From positions 1 through 34,202 of the forward strand of contig JAJPJP010000238.1 of the NCBI GenBank assembly GCA_021324175.1: 34,202 nt of DNA. The letters are read 5' to 3'. Each line of letters starts with the position of its first letter. Position 1 is the stretch's first letter. Shown one piece after another: positions 8,605 through 16,286 of the stretch. The notes under the pieces were generated by a model, which was given only the letters and a program-made list of their open reading frames with translations, made no database searches and had not been told where the DNA came from. The position numbers and the translations under genes were made by a program. This DNA comes from Chitinophagia bacterium (GTDB taxonomy: Bacteria > Bacteroidota > Bacteroidia > Chitinophagales > Chitinophagaceae).

Positions 8605-8931
8605 AAAATGAATTTAGGTGATTTTTAATTTGCAAACAACAAACATTATTCCCGGATTTTGGTCATGAGTTGCCCGGCCCATGATTAGCTTGCTACTACG
8701 CAAATGACCATTAAATGCTATGAATTTCAATTTTAACTCGATGTTCGAAAAAGCGGCTCCGCAAATGTTCCGACGAGCCACACTGCCTCAAAATGATACG
8801 TCTTATGTATCAGAAACGGACAACTTGATTGAATGGCTTTCCAAATTGAATTGATTCTCAGTTGGAAATCAAGATGGCATGTTTTTTCCTATTTTAGAGG
8901 TTGTCCGGCTCGGAAACAAAATCTCATCGAC
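8605..8931. other. Divergent intergenic region between VOC gene and permease B
   Basis: This 327-bp region separates the VOC gene (minus) from permease B (plus) and should hold promoters for both. The frame of permease B is open back to 8833, but those 33 codons lack family resemblance. The only marked structures are the shared 17-bp element at 8806-8822 and an overlapping inverted repeat TGATAC-N7-GTATCA at 8794-8812. Confidence 0.5.
8794..8822 (+). promoter_or_regulatory. Shared permease upstream element, copy B, with overlapping dyad
   Basis: TGTATCAGAAACGGACA at 8806-8822 ends 109 bp before the permease B start and matches the permease A copy at 15 of 17 positions. Its first bases also form the right arm of an inverted repeat, TGATAC-N7-GTATCA (8794-8812). 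A CCTCAAAAT string just upstream recurs, loosely, ahead of other copies. Confidence 0.45.
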
Positions 8932-11304
8932 ATGTTTAAGAACTATTTCACCATTGCGTGGCGAAATATGCGCAGAAACAAAGTTTTCTCGCTGATCAAT
9001 ATCATGGGGCTCGCCCTGGGGCTGGCCTGCAGCCTGCTGATCATGCTGTCGATCCAGGACGAGTACAAATTCGACACTTTTTTCAAGAATGGCGATCGGA
9101 TCTACAGCATCTTTGAAAAACAATACCGCGACGGGGCCGTATTTGCTTTTTATGGTGGTCCCGGCGTTTTGGCCGACGAAATGAAGAGGGTACTGCCCCA
9201 GGTGCAGTACGCGACCAATTATGCATGGAATGAATTATCCACTTTTGAGGCCAATGACAAAATCATCAAGGAAACGGGTAACCATGGCGGCATCGATTTT
9301 TTTAATGTCTTTTCTTATGCATTGCTCGAGGGAAGTCCAAACACTGCGCTGGCTTCGCCTTCCGATATCGCCATCTCAAAAAAAATGGCCATTGAATTTT
9401 TCGGATCGCCTCATGACGCGATCGGCAAAACGATAAGGTATCAGAACGCCGAGGAGTTCAAGGTTTCGGCAGTATTCGATGATATGCCGCAGCACAGTAC
9501 TATTCAGGTGGACTACCTGCTAACCTGGCAGCAATTTCTCAAAGGCAATGATTGGGCAAGGGAATGGGGGAACAACGGACCTGGCTGCTTTTTTATGTTG
9601 CGACCCGGGACGGACCCCAAGGTCTTCGAACAAAAAATTTCACACTTCCTTGACGGTTACAACAAGGAGCAGACACCGCACTCCTATATCCGCCTTGGGA
9701 TGGCCCTTTATGGCAATATTTACATGCACTCCAATTTTGACAAGGCCGGAAATATTTCTGGAGGCAGGTTTGAATATGCGGAACTTTTCAGCATGGTAGC
9801 GATCTTTATATTGATCATTGCCTGCATCAATTTCATGAACCTCACCACGGCGCGTTCCGCCAAACGAGCTAAAGAAATCGGCGTTCGAAAAGTTGCGGGA
9901 GCCGCCCGTTTGGCGCTTATCAGGCAATTCATCGGGGAAACGCTTTTTATCGTATCGATCGCAACTTGCATTGCTCTTCTCCTGGTTGCCCTCATGTTGC
10001 CTCCTTTTAATGCCTTAAGCCATAAACAAATACATTTCCCGATCTTCAGCAAAGGTTTCTGGCTCGCCATCGCCGGTTTGATTTTTGTCACGGGTATCAT
10101 CTCTGGCAGCTACCCCGCACTTTACCTTTCGTCTTTCATGCCGGCAAAAGTGCTGAAGGGCCTTCCCAAATTCTCCAACAGCGCGCTTTGGTTCCGCAAG
10201 GGCCTGGTCGTTTTCCAATTCGTGCTCTCGATCATTCTGATCATTGGCACTATCGTCGTATCCAAGCAAGTGAACTTCATTCAAACCGTAAACCTGGGAT
10301 ATGACCGGGAAAACCTTATTTATGTTACCCTAGAAGGCGATCTTGTCGGCAAATATGAACTGTTCCATGACGAAGCGCTGAATATGCCGGGTATTCAGGC
10401 TGTGAGTCGGATGATTGACAATCCCACACAAATTGATAATGGAACTGGCGGCGTGCAGTGGGTAGGAAAGGATCCCACCTCCGATATTCAATTCACCCAA
10501 TCAGCAGTCGGCTATGATTTTACCAAGACGATGCGTTTAAAGCTTGCTGCAGGCAGGGATTATTCCCGTGATTTTGCAACCGATTCAGCCGGCTACCTGA
10601 TCAACGAATCCGCTTTAAAAATCATCGGGTACAAAAATCCGGTCGGAATGCCGCTCACTTTTTGGAAGAAAAAAGGGACCATCATCGGCGTGCTCAGGGA
10701 TTTTCATTTTAATTCAATGCATGAGACTATTCAGCCATTGGTCCTTCGGCTCGGTGAAAACCTGCCATGGGGCCAAGCCTTGGTCAGAACCCAACCGGGC
10801 CAGACCAAGCAAGCACTGGCTAGCCTGGAAAAACTCTGCAAGGAGCTTAACCCGAAATTTCCTTTTACCTATAAATTCTCCGACGAGGAATACGCGAAAT
10901 TGTACCAGGGTGAGCAGGTGGTCAGCAAACTTGCCAGCTATTTTGCGTTCCTGGCGATCTTTATTTCCTGCCTGGGTCTGCTGGGTCTCGTCATGTTTAC
11001 GGCAGAACAACGGACAAAAGAATTCGGGATTCGTAAAGTACTCGGCGCAAGTTCCGCCATCCTCTTCAACCTGCTGGCAAAAGATTTCTTGTTGTATGTG
11101 GTGGTAGCGCTCATCATTGCTTCGCCAATAGCCTGGATTGCTATGAACAATTGGCTACTGGATTACAGCTACAAGATTTCGATTTCGTGGTGGATGTTCG
11201 CTCTTGCGGGCTTGTTGGTTATACTTGTTGCTCTTGCGACCATCAGTTTTCAGTCTGCCAAAGCAGCGCTTGCCAAACCCGTAAATAGTTTACGAACGGA
11301 ATAA
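8932..11304 (+). CDS. Orphan FtsX/MacB-type ABC transporter permease (B)
   Basis: Started at ATG 8932 (MFKNYFTIAWRNMRRNKV), the product has 790 residues and aligns in layout with permeases A, C and D. TM1 is at about 20-42, followed by a MacB_PCD-like periplasmic domain with GNHGGIDFFNVFSYALLEG, an FtsX domain with IIACINFMNLTTARSAKRAKEIGVRK, a linker helix (VVFQFVLSIILIIGTIVV), a second periplasmic domain with LAAGRDYSRDF and GVLRDFHFNS, and a final FtsX domain with TKEFGIRKVLGAS and ISWWMFALAG. The terminal ALAKPVNSLRTE is the family's usual end. There is no neighbouring ATPase. The upstream in-frame extension to 8833 was rejected because it lacks family similarity and spans the putative control region. 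Confidence 0.92.
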   Translation: MFKNYFTIAWRNMRRNKVFSLINIMGLALGLACSLLIMLSIQDEYKFDTFFKNGDRIYSIFEKQYRDGAVFAFYGGPGVLADEMKRVLPQVQYATNYAWNELSTFEANDKIIKETGNHGGIDFFNVFSYALLEGSPNTALASPSDIAISKKMAIEFFGSPHDAIGKTIRYQNAEEFKVSAVFDDMPQHSTIQVDYLLTWQQFLKGNDWAREWGNNGPGCFFMLRPGTDPKVFEQKISHFLDGYNKEQTPHSYIRLGMALYGNIYMHSNFDKAGNISGGRFEYAELFSMVAIFILIIACINFMNLTTARSAKRAKEIGVRKVAGAARLALIRQFIGETLFIVSIATCIALLLVALMLPPFNALSHKQIHFPIFSKGFWLAIAGLIFVTGIISGSYPALYLSSFMPAKVLKGLPKFSNSALWFRKGLVVFQFVLSIILIIGTIVVSKQVNFIQTVNLGYDRENLIYVTLEGDLVGKYELFHDEALNMPGIQAVSRMIDNPTQIDNGTGGVQWVGKDPTSDIQFTQSAVGYDFTKTMRLKLAAGRDYSRDFATDSAGYLINESALKIIGYKNPVGMPLTFWKKKGTIIGVLRDFHFNSMHETIQPLVLRLGENLPWGQALVRTQPGQTKQALASLEKLCKELNPKFPFTYKFSDEEYAKLYQGEQVVSKLASYFAFLAIFISCLGLLGLVMFTAEQRTKEFGIRKVLGASSAILFNLLAKDFLLYVVVALIIASPIAWIAMNNWLLDYSYKISISWWMFALAGLLVILVALATISFQSAKAALAKPVNSLRTE

Positions 11305-11357
11305 TTTGCCGGCATAAAAGATTTTAAGATTTTCGAACTGCGCCAGTTCAGGCAGCC

Positions 11358-11680
11358 TTAGTGATTGCCATACCGGTGACTTGCCTTCTCATGTCTTAAT
11401 GGTTGGAAAATTTTGCTTACCGGTAATACTGCAAGTGCTACCCCTGGCATCGCCGTCGCGCAGGGTACGACCATCTGCCCCTTTTGATACTCTTCGTCTT
11501 GCAGGCGGTAGATGCGGTCGGCCGGTTTGTTGAAGGACTTATAACTCCGTTCATAAGCAACATAGGAAAAAATCAGCAGCAGCAACAATTGCCAATGACC
11601 AAGCCGCCAATATTCAGCAGCGAATACCCCGTGTGACGCCACAGGTTGCGCCAGGCAATCCTCAGGAAATTCTTTGTCAT
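11358..11680 (-). pseudogene. N-terminal remnant of an FtsX-type permease
   Basis: Reading on minus from ATG 11680 gives MTKNFLRIAWRNLWRHTGYS and then LLNIGGLVIG, a typical permease N-terminus, which runs into a stop after a frame change near codon 30. In the shifted frame the family text continues: LLLLLIFSYVAYERSYKSFN, then PADRIYRLQDEEYQKGQMVV and PCATAMPGVALAV. After that all similarity ends. Only about 100 of some 790 codons survive, with at least one small deletion, so this is a dead gene. A copy of the shared 17-bp upstream element still lies 91 bp ahead of its start (11771-11787). Confidence 0.85.
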
Positions 11681-11770
11681 GATTCGCCAATTTATCGCAT
11701 TCCCTCATAGAAAATGCCAGATTATTCCATCGTGGAAATTAACCGGTTATATCTCAGCATCATTAACTTA

Positions 11771-11787
11771 TGTGCGTTGCTGATACG
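11771..11787 (-). promoter_or_regulatory. Shared permease upstream element ahead of the dead permease
   Basis: On minus the sequence CGTATCAGCAACGCACA matches the permease B copy at 14 of 17 bases and lies 91 bp before the remnant's ATG. A near-perfect palindrome, TGTACGCATGCGGACA on minus (11794-11809), adjoins it upstream and may be a related site. Confidence 0.4.
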
Positions 11788-11957
11788 AGCTCTGTCCGCA
11801 TGCGTACAGGGCAGTTTCCCTATTGTTAAATAGGCTCTTCAACATACTGTCAGACATCTCTTTGCCGTTAAAGTGACGCCAGAGTCTTGACATGTGATTA
11901 ACCCTATTCGCTTAAACTGCTGGTAACCGGTAAAGTCTAATATCTAAAATCCTCATT

Positions 11958-12815
11958 ATGAAAATAATCCTTAAGCATTCCATTCCATTCATTCTTTTTT
12001 TGTGCCTATTAAAAAGTGCCGATGCGCAGGTAATCAGCGCAGGTGTATCCATAACGATTGCGCCTCCGGCAATACCGGTTTACGCGCAGCCTCCATGCCC
12101 CGTCGATGGTTATTTGTGGACACCCGGCTATTGGTCTTACGGGCCTGATGGTTATTATTGGGTGCCTGGCGTTTGGATGGCGCCTCCTACTCCCGGTTAT
12201 CTTTGGACGCCTGGCTACTGGGGGTTTGTCGGGGGCTATTACGGATGGCATGCCGGTTATTGGGGCCTTCATGTTGGTTATTATGGCGGCATTAATTACG
12301 GCTTTGGCTATGGCGGAGCCGGGTTTGTAGGCGGCGAGTGGCGAGGCGGTTACTTTCACTACAACACTGCTGTCGTCAACGTCAATACAACCGTAGTTCA
12401 CAATACCTATATCAATCGTACGGTGATCAATAATACCACAGTAGTTAACCGCGCGAGTTTTAACGGTCCTGGTGGAATGACAGCACGTCCTACCGCACAA
12501 GAGCAGGTTGCTATGCGCGAACAGCACATACAGGCAACCAGTGGGCAAATGGCGCACCAAAATACAGCAAGCAGAGACCGGAGTCAGTTCGCTTCAATGA
12601 ATCGCGGCGTTCCACATACGACAGCGATGAACAGTGTTGGTGGCAACAGGTTTAATGGTAGCGGCCGTCTTGTTCAGGCTCGTCCGAATAATCAGTCTCA
12701 AATGCATCAACAATATCGCGAGCCTTCGTATAACACTCGCCCTGCTGCAGCCGCACCGAGGGGTGGGCGTCCCAATCAGGGCGGCGGCGAAAGACAGCGT
12801 GAAAGAAGAGGCTAA
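11958..12815 (+). CDS. Secreted YXWGXW-repeat protein
   Basis: The 285-residue product starts with a signal peptide (residues 1-23, ending ADAQ). It carries three close copies of the WxPGxW/YXWGXW repeat at 51-59 (GYLWTPGYW), 65-73 (GYYWVPGVW) and 80-88 (GYLWTPGYW), then a Gly/Tyr-rich stretch to ~135 (with WHAGYWGLHVGYYGG). Residues 137-164 are a run of Val/Asn/Thr (VNVNTTVVHNTYINRTVINN), likely beta-strand forming. The last 110 residues are Gln/Arg/Gly-rich and probably disordered. The family (PF12779 type) is common in cell-envelope proteins of unknown role. A strong terminator at 12846-12873 follows, and the gene stands alone as a single transcription unit. Confidence 0.88.
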   Translation: MKIILKHSIPFILFLCLLKSADAQVISAGVSITIAPPAIPVYAQPPCPVDGYLWTPGYWSYGPDGYYWVPGVWMAPPTPGYLWTPGYWGFVGGYYGWHAGYWGLHVGYYGGINYGFGYGGAGFVGGEWRGGYFHYNTAVVNVNTTVVHNTYINRTVINNTTVVNRASFNGPGGMTARPTAQEQVAMREQHIQATSGQMAHQNTASRDRSQFASMNRGVPHTTAMNSVGGNRFNGSGRLVQARPNNQSQMHQQYREPSYNTRPAAAAPRGGRPNQGGGERQRERRG

Positions 12816-12845
12816 CAACCATCTTAAATTGATGAATTCGTTTTT

Positions 12846-12873
12846 GGGCAGCTAATTGTGGCTGCCCTTTTTT
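12846..12873 (+). terminator. Rho-independent terminator of the YXWGXW gene
   Basis: GGGCAGC (12846-12852) pairs with GCTGCCC (12861-12867) across an 8-base loop and is followed by six T residues, 30 bp after the stop codon at 12815. Confidence 0.9.
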
Positions 12874-12879
12874 GACTTT

Positions 12880-13101
12880 GTAAAAGCAGCCATCCGGGCT
12901 CATCAAATTGTACAGCCGACACTCATCATGGCAGGCGAAAAGGATCTGCCTTTTATTTTGTCGGTCGCTCATTACCTGAAAAGCCGGATCCGAGGTTCAA
13001 CCTTCGCGCTATTTCACCATTCAGCTCACATGATTAACCTCGAGGAACCAGAGAAATTCGAAAAGACCTTACTCGATATCTTGAAAAAAAAAGTCGGTTG
13101 A
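12880..13101 (+). pseudogene. C-terminal remnant of an alpha/beta hydrolase
   Basis: The plus frame from about 12880 to the stop at 13101 encodes the last ~70 residues of an alpha/beta hydrolase: VQPTLIMAGEKD holds the acid residue of the catalytic triad and FHHSAHMINLEEPEKF the histidine. The nucleophile elbow and the rest of the core domain are missing. The only possible start in frame, a TTG at 12856, lies within the terminator of the preceding gene, so expression as a protein is unlikely. I read this as the 3' scrap of a deleted gene. Confidence 0.75.
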
Positions 13102-13162
13102 TTACCCGCTCACTAACGGATCTTTTCCTTCAATTGAGCATTCCTTCGAGCGTGTATGCACC

Positions 13163-14596
13163 CTACTTCGCCTGCAGCGCCTTCACTTGTTCTTTTTCAT
13201 ATTCATTCGTGGGGTCCAATTCCAGCGCTTTCATCCGGCTTTTCAACGCCATGTCTTTATTCCCGGCCTTTTCATAAGCGTCTGCGATGCTGTCAAAAAC
13301 ATTGAATGAATTCGGAAATAATTCGGTGTTCAGCTTAAAAACCTTGATCGATTCATCCACCCGGCCGCCTCTTAATAAAATATAGGCATAACTGTTCAGC
13401 TGCCCTTCTGAATAATCGTAATTGGCCGTGTCGGTACCCCGGAATTCCCGATAGGCCGAAACGGCAGCTTCAATTCCATCAACTGCGATCTTCTTATTCA
13501 ACCAAACAGCCCCGGATATTTTCGGCAGGCGATAGACTTTGTTTTCAAGAATATTGACGATCGCTTCGCGTACACCATATACGTCGCAGCGCCGCATATT
13601 GCTCAATTCAATAATCGAGATGTGATCACTCGTGATCCGCTCATTATAACTCTGGAATCCCGCAAAAGCTCCATCGTGGAAGAAGTCCTTTTTGCCCTTA
13701 TGCATCGCAATCCAGATTCCAAAGCCATAGCTTTTGTCCCCAAACATATTATCCTGAAGTAAAAGCGCCCGATTTTTCATCTCCTCATTAGACATCGCAA
13801 AAGCTTCAGAAAGCGTCTCGGCACTCACCAGCTTAAAATGATATAGCGCATCGTCCCACAGATACATATCACCTACCGTCGAAATCACCGAAACATTTCC
13901 GCCCATAAAACTATCATAGTCGCTTACGTTACCAAACATATCATAACCGACAGCGCGGCTCGTATTCCTGTGGCTGATCTCATTGACTTCGGTATGGTTC
14001 ATACCCAGCGGTCTAAAAATATTCTCCGTCATAAAAGCATTGAGACCTTCCCCCGACACCTTTTCGATGATCTGTCCAAGCAGTGAATATCCCGCATTGC
14101 AATATTCAAATTTCTCTCCCGGCGTGAACCTTAATTTATTCTGCTTCACCAAAATATTCAGCACGTCCTTTTCCGTCATATCTGGGAAATCATCAAAAAC
14201 GTCAAGGCCGGATGTATGATAGAGGAGGTTTTTTATGGTGACACCCTGGGTAAATGCCGGCAGCTCGGGAAAAAAATCCCTTATAGACTGGTCGTATCTC
14301 AGTTTCCCCCGGTCTTTCAGGATCATGATCCCCATCGCGGTAAACTGCTTGGAGATCGAGCCAATATACTCTTGTGTACTTGTCTGAAACGGAATTTGTT
14401 TTTTACGGTCCGACAACCCGAACGCATTTTCGTAAATCACTTGACCATGGTCAGCCACCAAAATTGCCCCGGTGAATTCGCCGCGTCGATACATCGCGTT
14501 CATCAGGGAATCGATTTTTTCCTTCTTGGAAAGCTGCCCGAAAACTGAAGCGGTGCCACTAACTCCCGCCAGTAGTAAAAAAACCACTCTTTTCAT
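13163..14596 (-). CDS. Exported serine beta-lactamase-like hydrolase with C-terminal TPR part
   Basis: The 477-residue protein has a signal peptide (1-20, ending SVFGQ) and a beta-lactamase/penicillin-binding-type serine hydrolase domain (PF00144) at ~25-350. The catalytic SxxK is Ser80-Ile-Ser-Lys83 in GSISKQFTA, the second motif is Tyr165-Cys-Asn167 in FEYCNAGYS, and the third is His307-Asp-Gly309 in FFHDGAFAGF. Residues ~390-470 contain TPR-like helices (NSFNVFDSIADAYEKAGNKD, then MALKSRMKALELDPTN). It likely acts in the periplasm or outside the cell as an esterase, D-amino-acid peptidase or similar; a true beta-lactamase role is not indicated by these motifs alone. It stands alone on the minus strand, with a degraded permease tail immediately upstream. 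Confidence 0.9.
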   Translation of the reverse strand: MKRVVFLLLAGVSGTASVFGQLSKKEKIDSLMNAMYRRGEFTGAILVADHGQVIYENAFGLSDRKKQIPFQTSTQEYIGSISKQFTAMGIMILKDRGKLRYDQSIRDFFPELPAFTQGVTIKNLLYHTSGLDVFDDFPDMTEKDVLNILVKQNKLRFTPGEKFEYCNAGYSLLGQIIEKVSGEGLNAFMTENIFRPLGMNHTEVNEISHRNTSRAVGYDMFGNVSDYDSFMGGNVSVISTVGDMYLWDDALYHFKLVSAETLSEAFAMSNEEMKNRALLLQDNMFGDKSYGFGIWIAMHKGKKDFFHDGAFAGFQSYNERITSDHISIIELSNMRRCDVYGVREAIVNILENKVYRLPKISGAVWLNKKIAVDGIEAAVSAYREFRGTDTANYDYSEGQLNSYAYILLRGGRVDESIKVFKLNTELFPNSFNVFDSIADAYEKAGNKDMALKSRMKALELDPTNEYEKEQVKALQAK

Positions 14597-14642
14597 GACT
14601 ACTTATTATATCGGTTCTAATGAATATGGTATGAAAATTTAC

Positions 14643-14745
14643 TCAGCCCTCCATCCTCAGCGCACTAACAGGATTTGCAATGGCCGCTGATTGCCTGTAA
14701 GGTGACTACGGTCAAAGCAATCAAGATCGTTGAGGCACCCGTTAT
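14643..14745 (-). pseudogene. C-terminal scrap of an FtsX-type permease
   Basis: On minus, one frame reads ASTILIALTVVTLQAI, and after a one-base slip the next frame reads SAAIANPVSALRMEG followed by TGA at 14645-14643. This is the last helix and the usual end (ANPVxxLR.E) of the permease family seen four times intact in this window. Nothing of the rest of the gene is present upstream. A 17-bp site at 14835-14851 resembling the shared permease upstream element lies about 90 bp further upstream, as if an internal deletion joined leader and tail. Confidence 0.75.
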
Positions 14746-14834
14746 ATCGCCAGAACGGTTCAATTAAAACAAGGATGATGCCGGGTAGTAAGCAGGTTTG
14801 AAATCAATCTTTTACAAAACATGAGAAAAGAAAC

Positions 14835-14851
14835 TGTGCGGTTTTGGGACA
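14835..14851 (-). promoter_or_regulatory. Possible diverged permease upstream element
   Basis: On minus the sequence TGTCCCAAAACCGCACA matches the permease B element at 12 of 17 bases, keeping the TGT and ACA ends and the internal CG. A TCTCAAAATTTT string lies further upstream on the same strand, similar to the TCAAAAT context of other copies. Assignment is tentative. Confidence 0.3.
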
Positions 14852-15017
14852 CTCTCCTGTCCAGTTACAGAACACCGAAAATTTTGAGATGATCAATAAT
14901 TATTGACTCAGCGCAGAACAACTATAGACCATCGTTGCCATGCTCGCTTGAACAGCGACAATTCTATTCGGCTTCAAAAGAGATTTCTTATCGAACCACC
15001 CAATGGATGTGTCAATG

Positions 15018-15584
15018 TCAGATGCCTTTCACCTTTTGATCGGTTACAACCAAATCAAATTCTTCGGGATCCCAAATCTTTCCCTTTGAGACACCCGCCC
15101 ATTTACGCATCGATTTGTATTCAGGGTGCGACGGTTCATTGACCGCTTTTTTGAATTCCTCAAATCCCGGAATCGATCCCACATCTTCTGGCGGACATTT
15201 TCCGCCTCCGTCCAAACAAGCGGCCTTTTTTTGCAGAGCGGTGAAAATATTTTCGACTTTGATGACATGGTCCCAGTGATCGCCAAAATCGTACAAGTAG
15301 ATCAACTCATCACCCACATTTCCAAAATAATCCCTCAGGCGGTATGTTCTGCTATTCTTAAATTCTGTTTCCGGCATCGAAGCAGGATCAGCGATCACCC
15401 ACTGATTTTGCCTGCCTTGGACAAAAAACTCGTGGATGTGAGAATCAGTCCAGCCAAATGCTGCCTGGATCACTTGGTGAAATTTGTGAAAACTGAAATT
15501 TCCCGGGACTGTTAATCTTCTCCATACAGCTGGAGAAATAATGCCATCAATCTCGATCTTGAACTGAAAAGTCTGATTTGCCAC
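15018..15584 (-). CDS. pRiA4b ORF-3-like protein
   Basis: The 188-residue protein matches the plasmid pRiA4b ORF-3 family (PF07929 type): QFKIEIDGIISPAVWRRLTV at the start, FHKFHQVIQAAFGWTDSHIHEF at 32-53, a YLYDFGDHWDH segment near 96-106 and CLDGGGKCPPEDVGSIPGFEEF at 123-144. This gives the complete domain. Members are found as passengers of plasmids and transposons and as stand-alone chromosomal genes; their biochemical function is not known. It has its own start at 15584 with no close same-strand neighbour, so it is probably transcribed alone. The adjacent 14.6-15.0 kb region carries permease debris, but nothing shows that this gene itself moved. Confidence 0.88.
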   Translation of the reverse strand: MANQTFQFKIEIDGIISPAVWRRLTVPGNFSFHKFHQVIQAAFGWTDSHIHEFFVQGRQNQWVIADPASMPETEFKNSRTYRLRDYFGNVGDELIYLYDFGDHWDHVIKVENIFTALQKKAACLDGGGKCPPEDVGSIPGFEEFKKAVNEPSHPEYKSMRKWAGVSKGKIWDPEEFDLVVTDQKVKGI

Positions 15585-15825
15585 GACATTGGAGATTTGC
15601 CAAATTTACTTTACAATTTCCACAAAGCATTTGACTAACAGGCTCCGTAACGGCCAGGGCATTTAGAAATCAGGAGCGAAAATAACGGAGAAAACAGAAA
15701 ATTCTGAGACATTAGACGAATCCATTTTTACGCCGTACAAATGTTAGATAAGTTGTGGATCAGGCAACAACAGGTTTGGGAAAAACCAAGTTTTGATCTC
15801 CCAAAAAATGCGCTTTTCACAGTCC

Positions 15826-16209
15826 CTATGGTTTTTGAAGTCTAAAGTGGAAGGGTTGCCTTCTCGTGGATTCTACCTTTTTACCACCAACTTCCGCAGG
15901 GATCCACTTACTTACGCTAATCATGTTGATACATTCTTTCCTTAGCACGGCCGGACCACTTATTACCTTAACATTTGTCGGAGTTCCTGATGTATCAACA
16001 GTAAATTCTACGATTACGTCTCCCTGCACTTCGTTGCTTATGGCTTCGTCCGGATATTTGAAATTCTTGGAAAGAAATTTTTGCCAGCCATCATCTCCCC
16101 CTGGAAACTTCGACCCGATTGAGTCCGGTCGCGAATTAGTTTGGGAATGGACGTTGATTGTGCTAACTACGAAGAAAAATAATAACAGTCTGGCCAAAAA
16201 TCTGTTCAT
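15826..16209 (-). CDS. Small TonB C-terminal domain protein
   Basis: The preferred start is the ATG at 16209 (MNRFLARLLLFFFVVSTIN), giving 127 residues with a signal peptide to about residue 23 (VHSQ). The frame extends to 16275, but that adds 22 residues ahead of the signal. Residues ~37-127 form a TonB C-terminal domain (PF03544 type): FLSKNFKYPDEAISNEVQGD, VIVEFTVDTSGTPTNVKVIS and a final KWIPAEVGGKKV strand. There is no membrane anchor beyond the signal and no proline-rich spacer, so it is not a full energy transducer; such free TonB domains are common in Bacteroidota, role unclear. It follows permease C on the same strand after 77 bp and may share its transcript. Confidence 0.85.
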   Translation of the reverse strand: MNRFLARLLLFFFVVSTINVHSQTNSRPDSIGSKFPGGDDGWQKFLSKNFKYPDEAISNEVQGDVIVEFTVDTSGTPTNVKVISGPAVLRKECINMISVSKWIPAEVGGKKVESTRRQPFHFRLQKP

Positions 16210-16286
16210 GTACTTGTAAGTGCTAAATAACGGTTTTTTACTCAGCATACAAAACCGAGTCGTAGGCGTTTTCACTGAACGCGACT

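Noticed and set aside
12856-12885. TTG start for the alpha/beta hydrolase fragment
   Set aside because: The codon lies in the terminator of the previous gene and the residues before IRAHQ have no hydrolase similarity.
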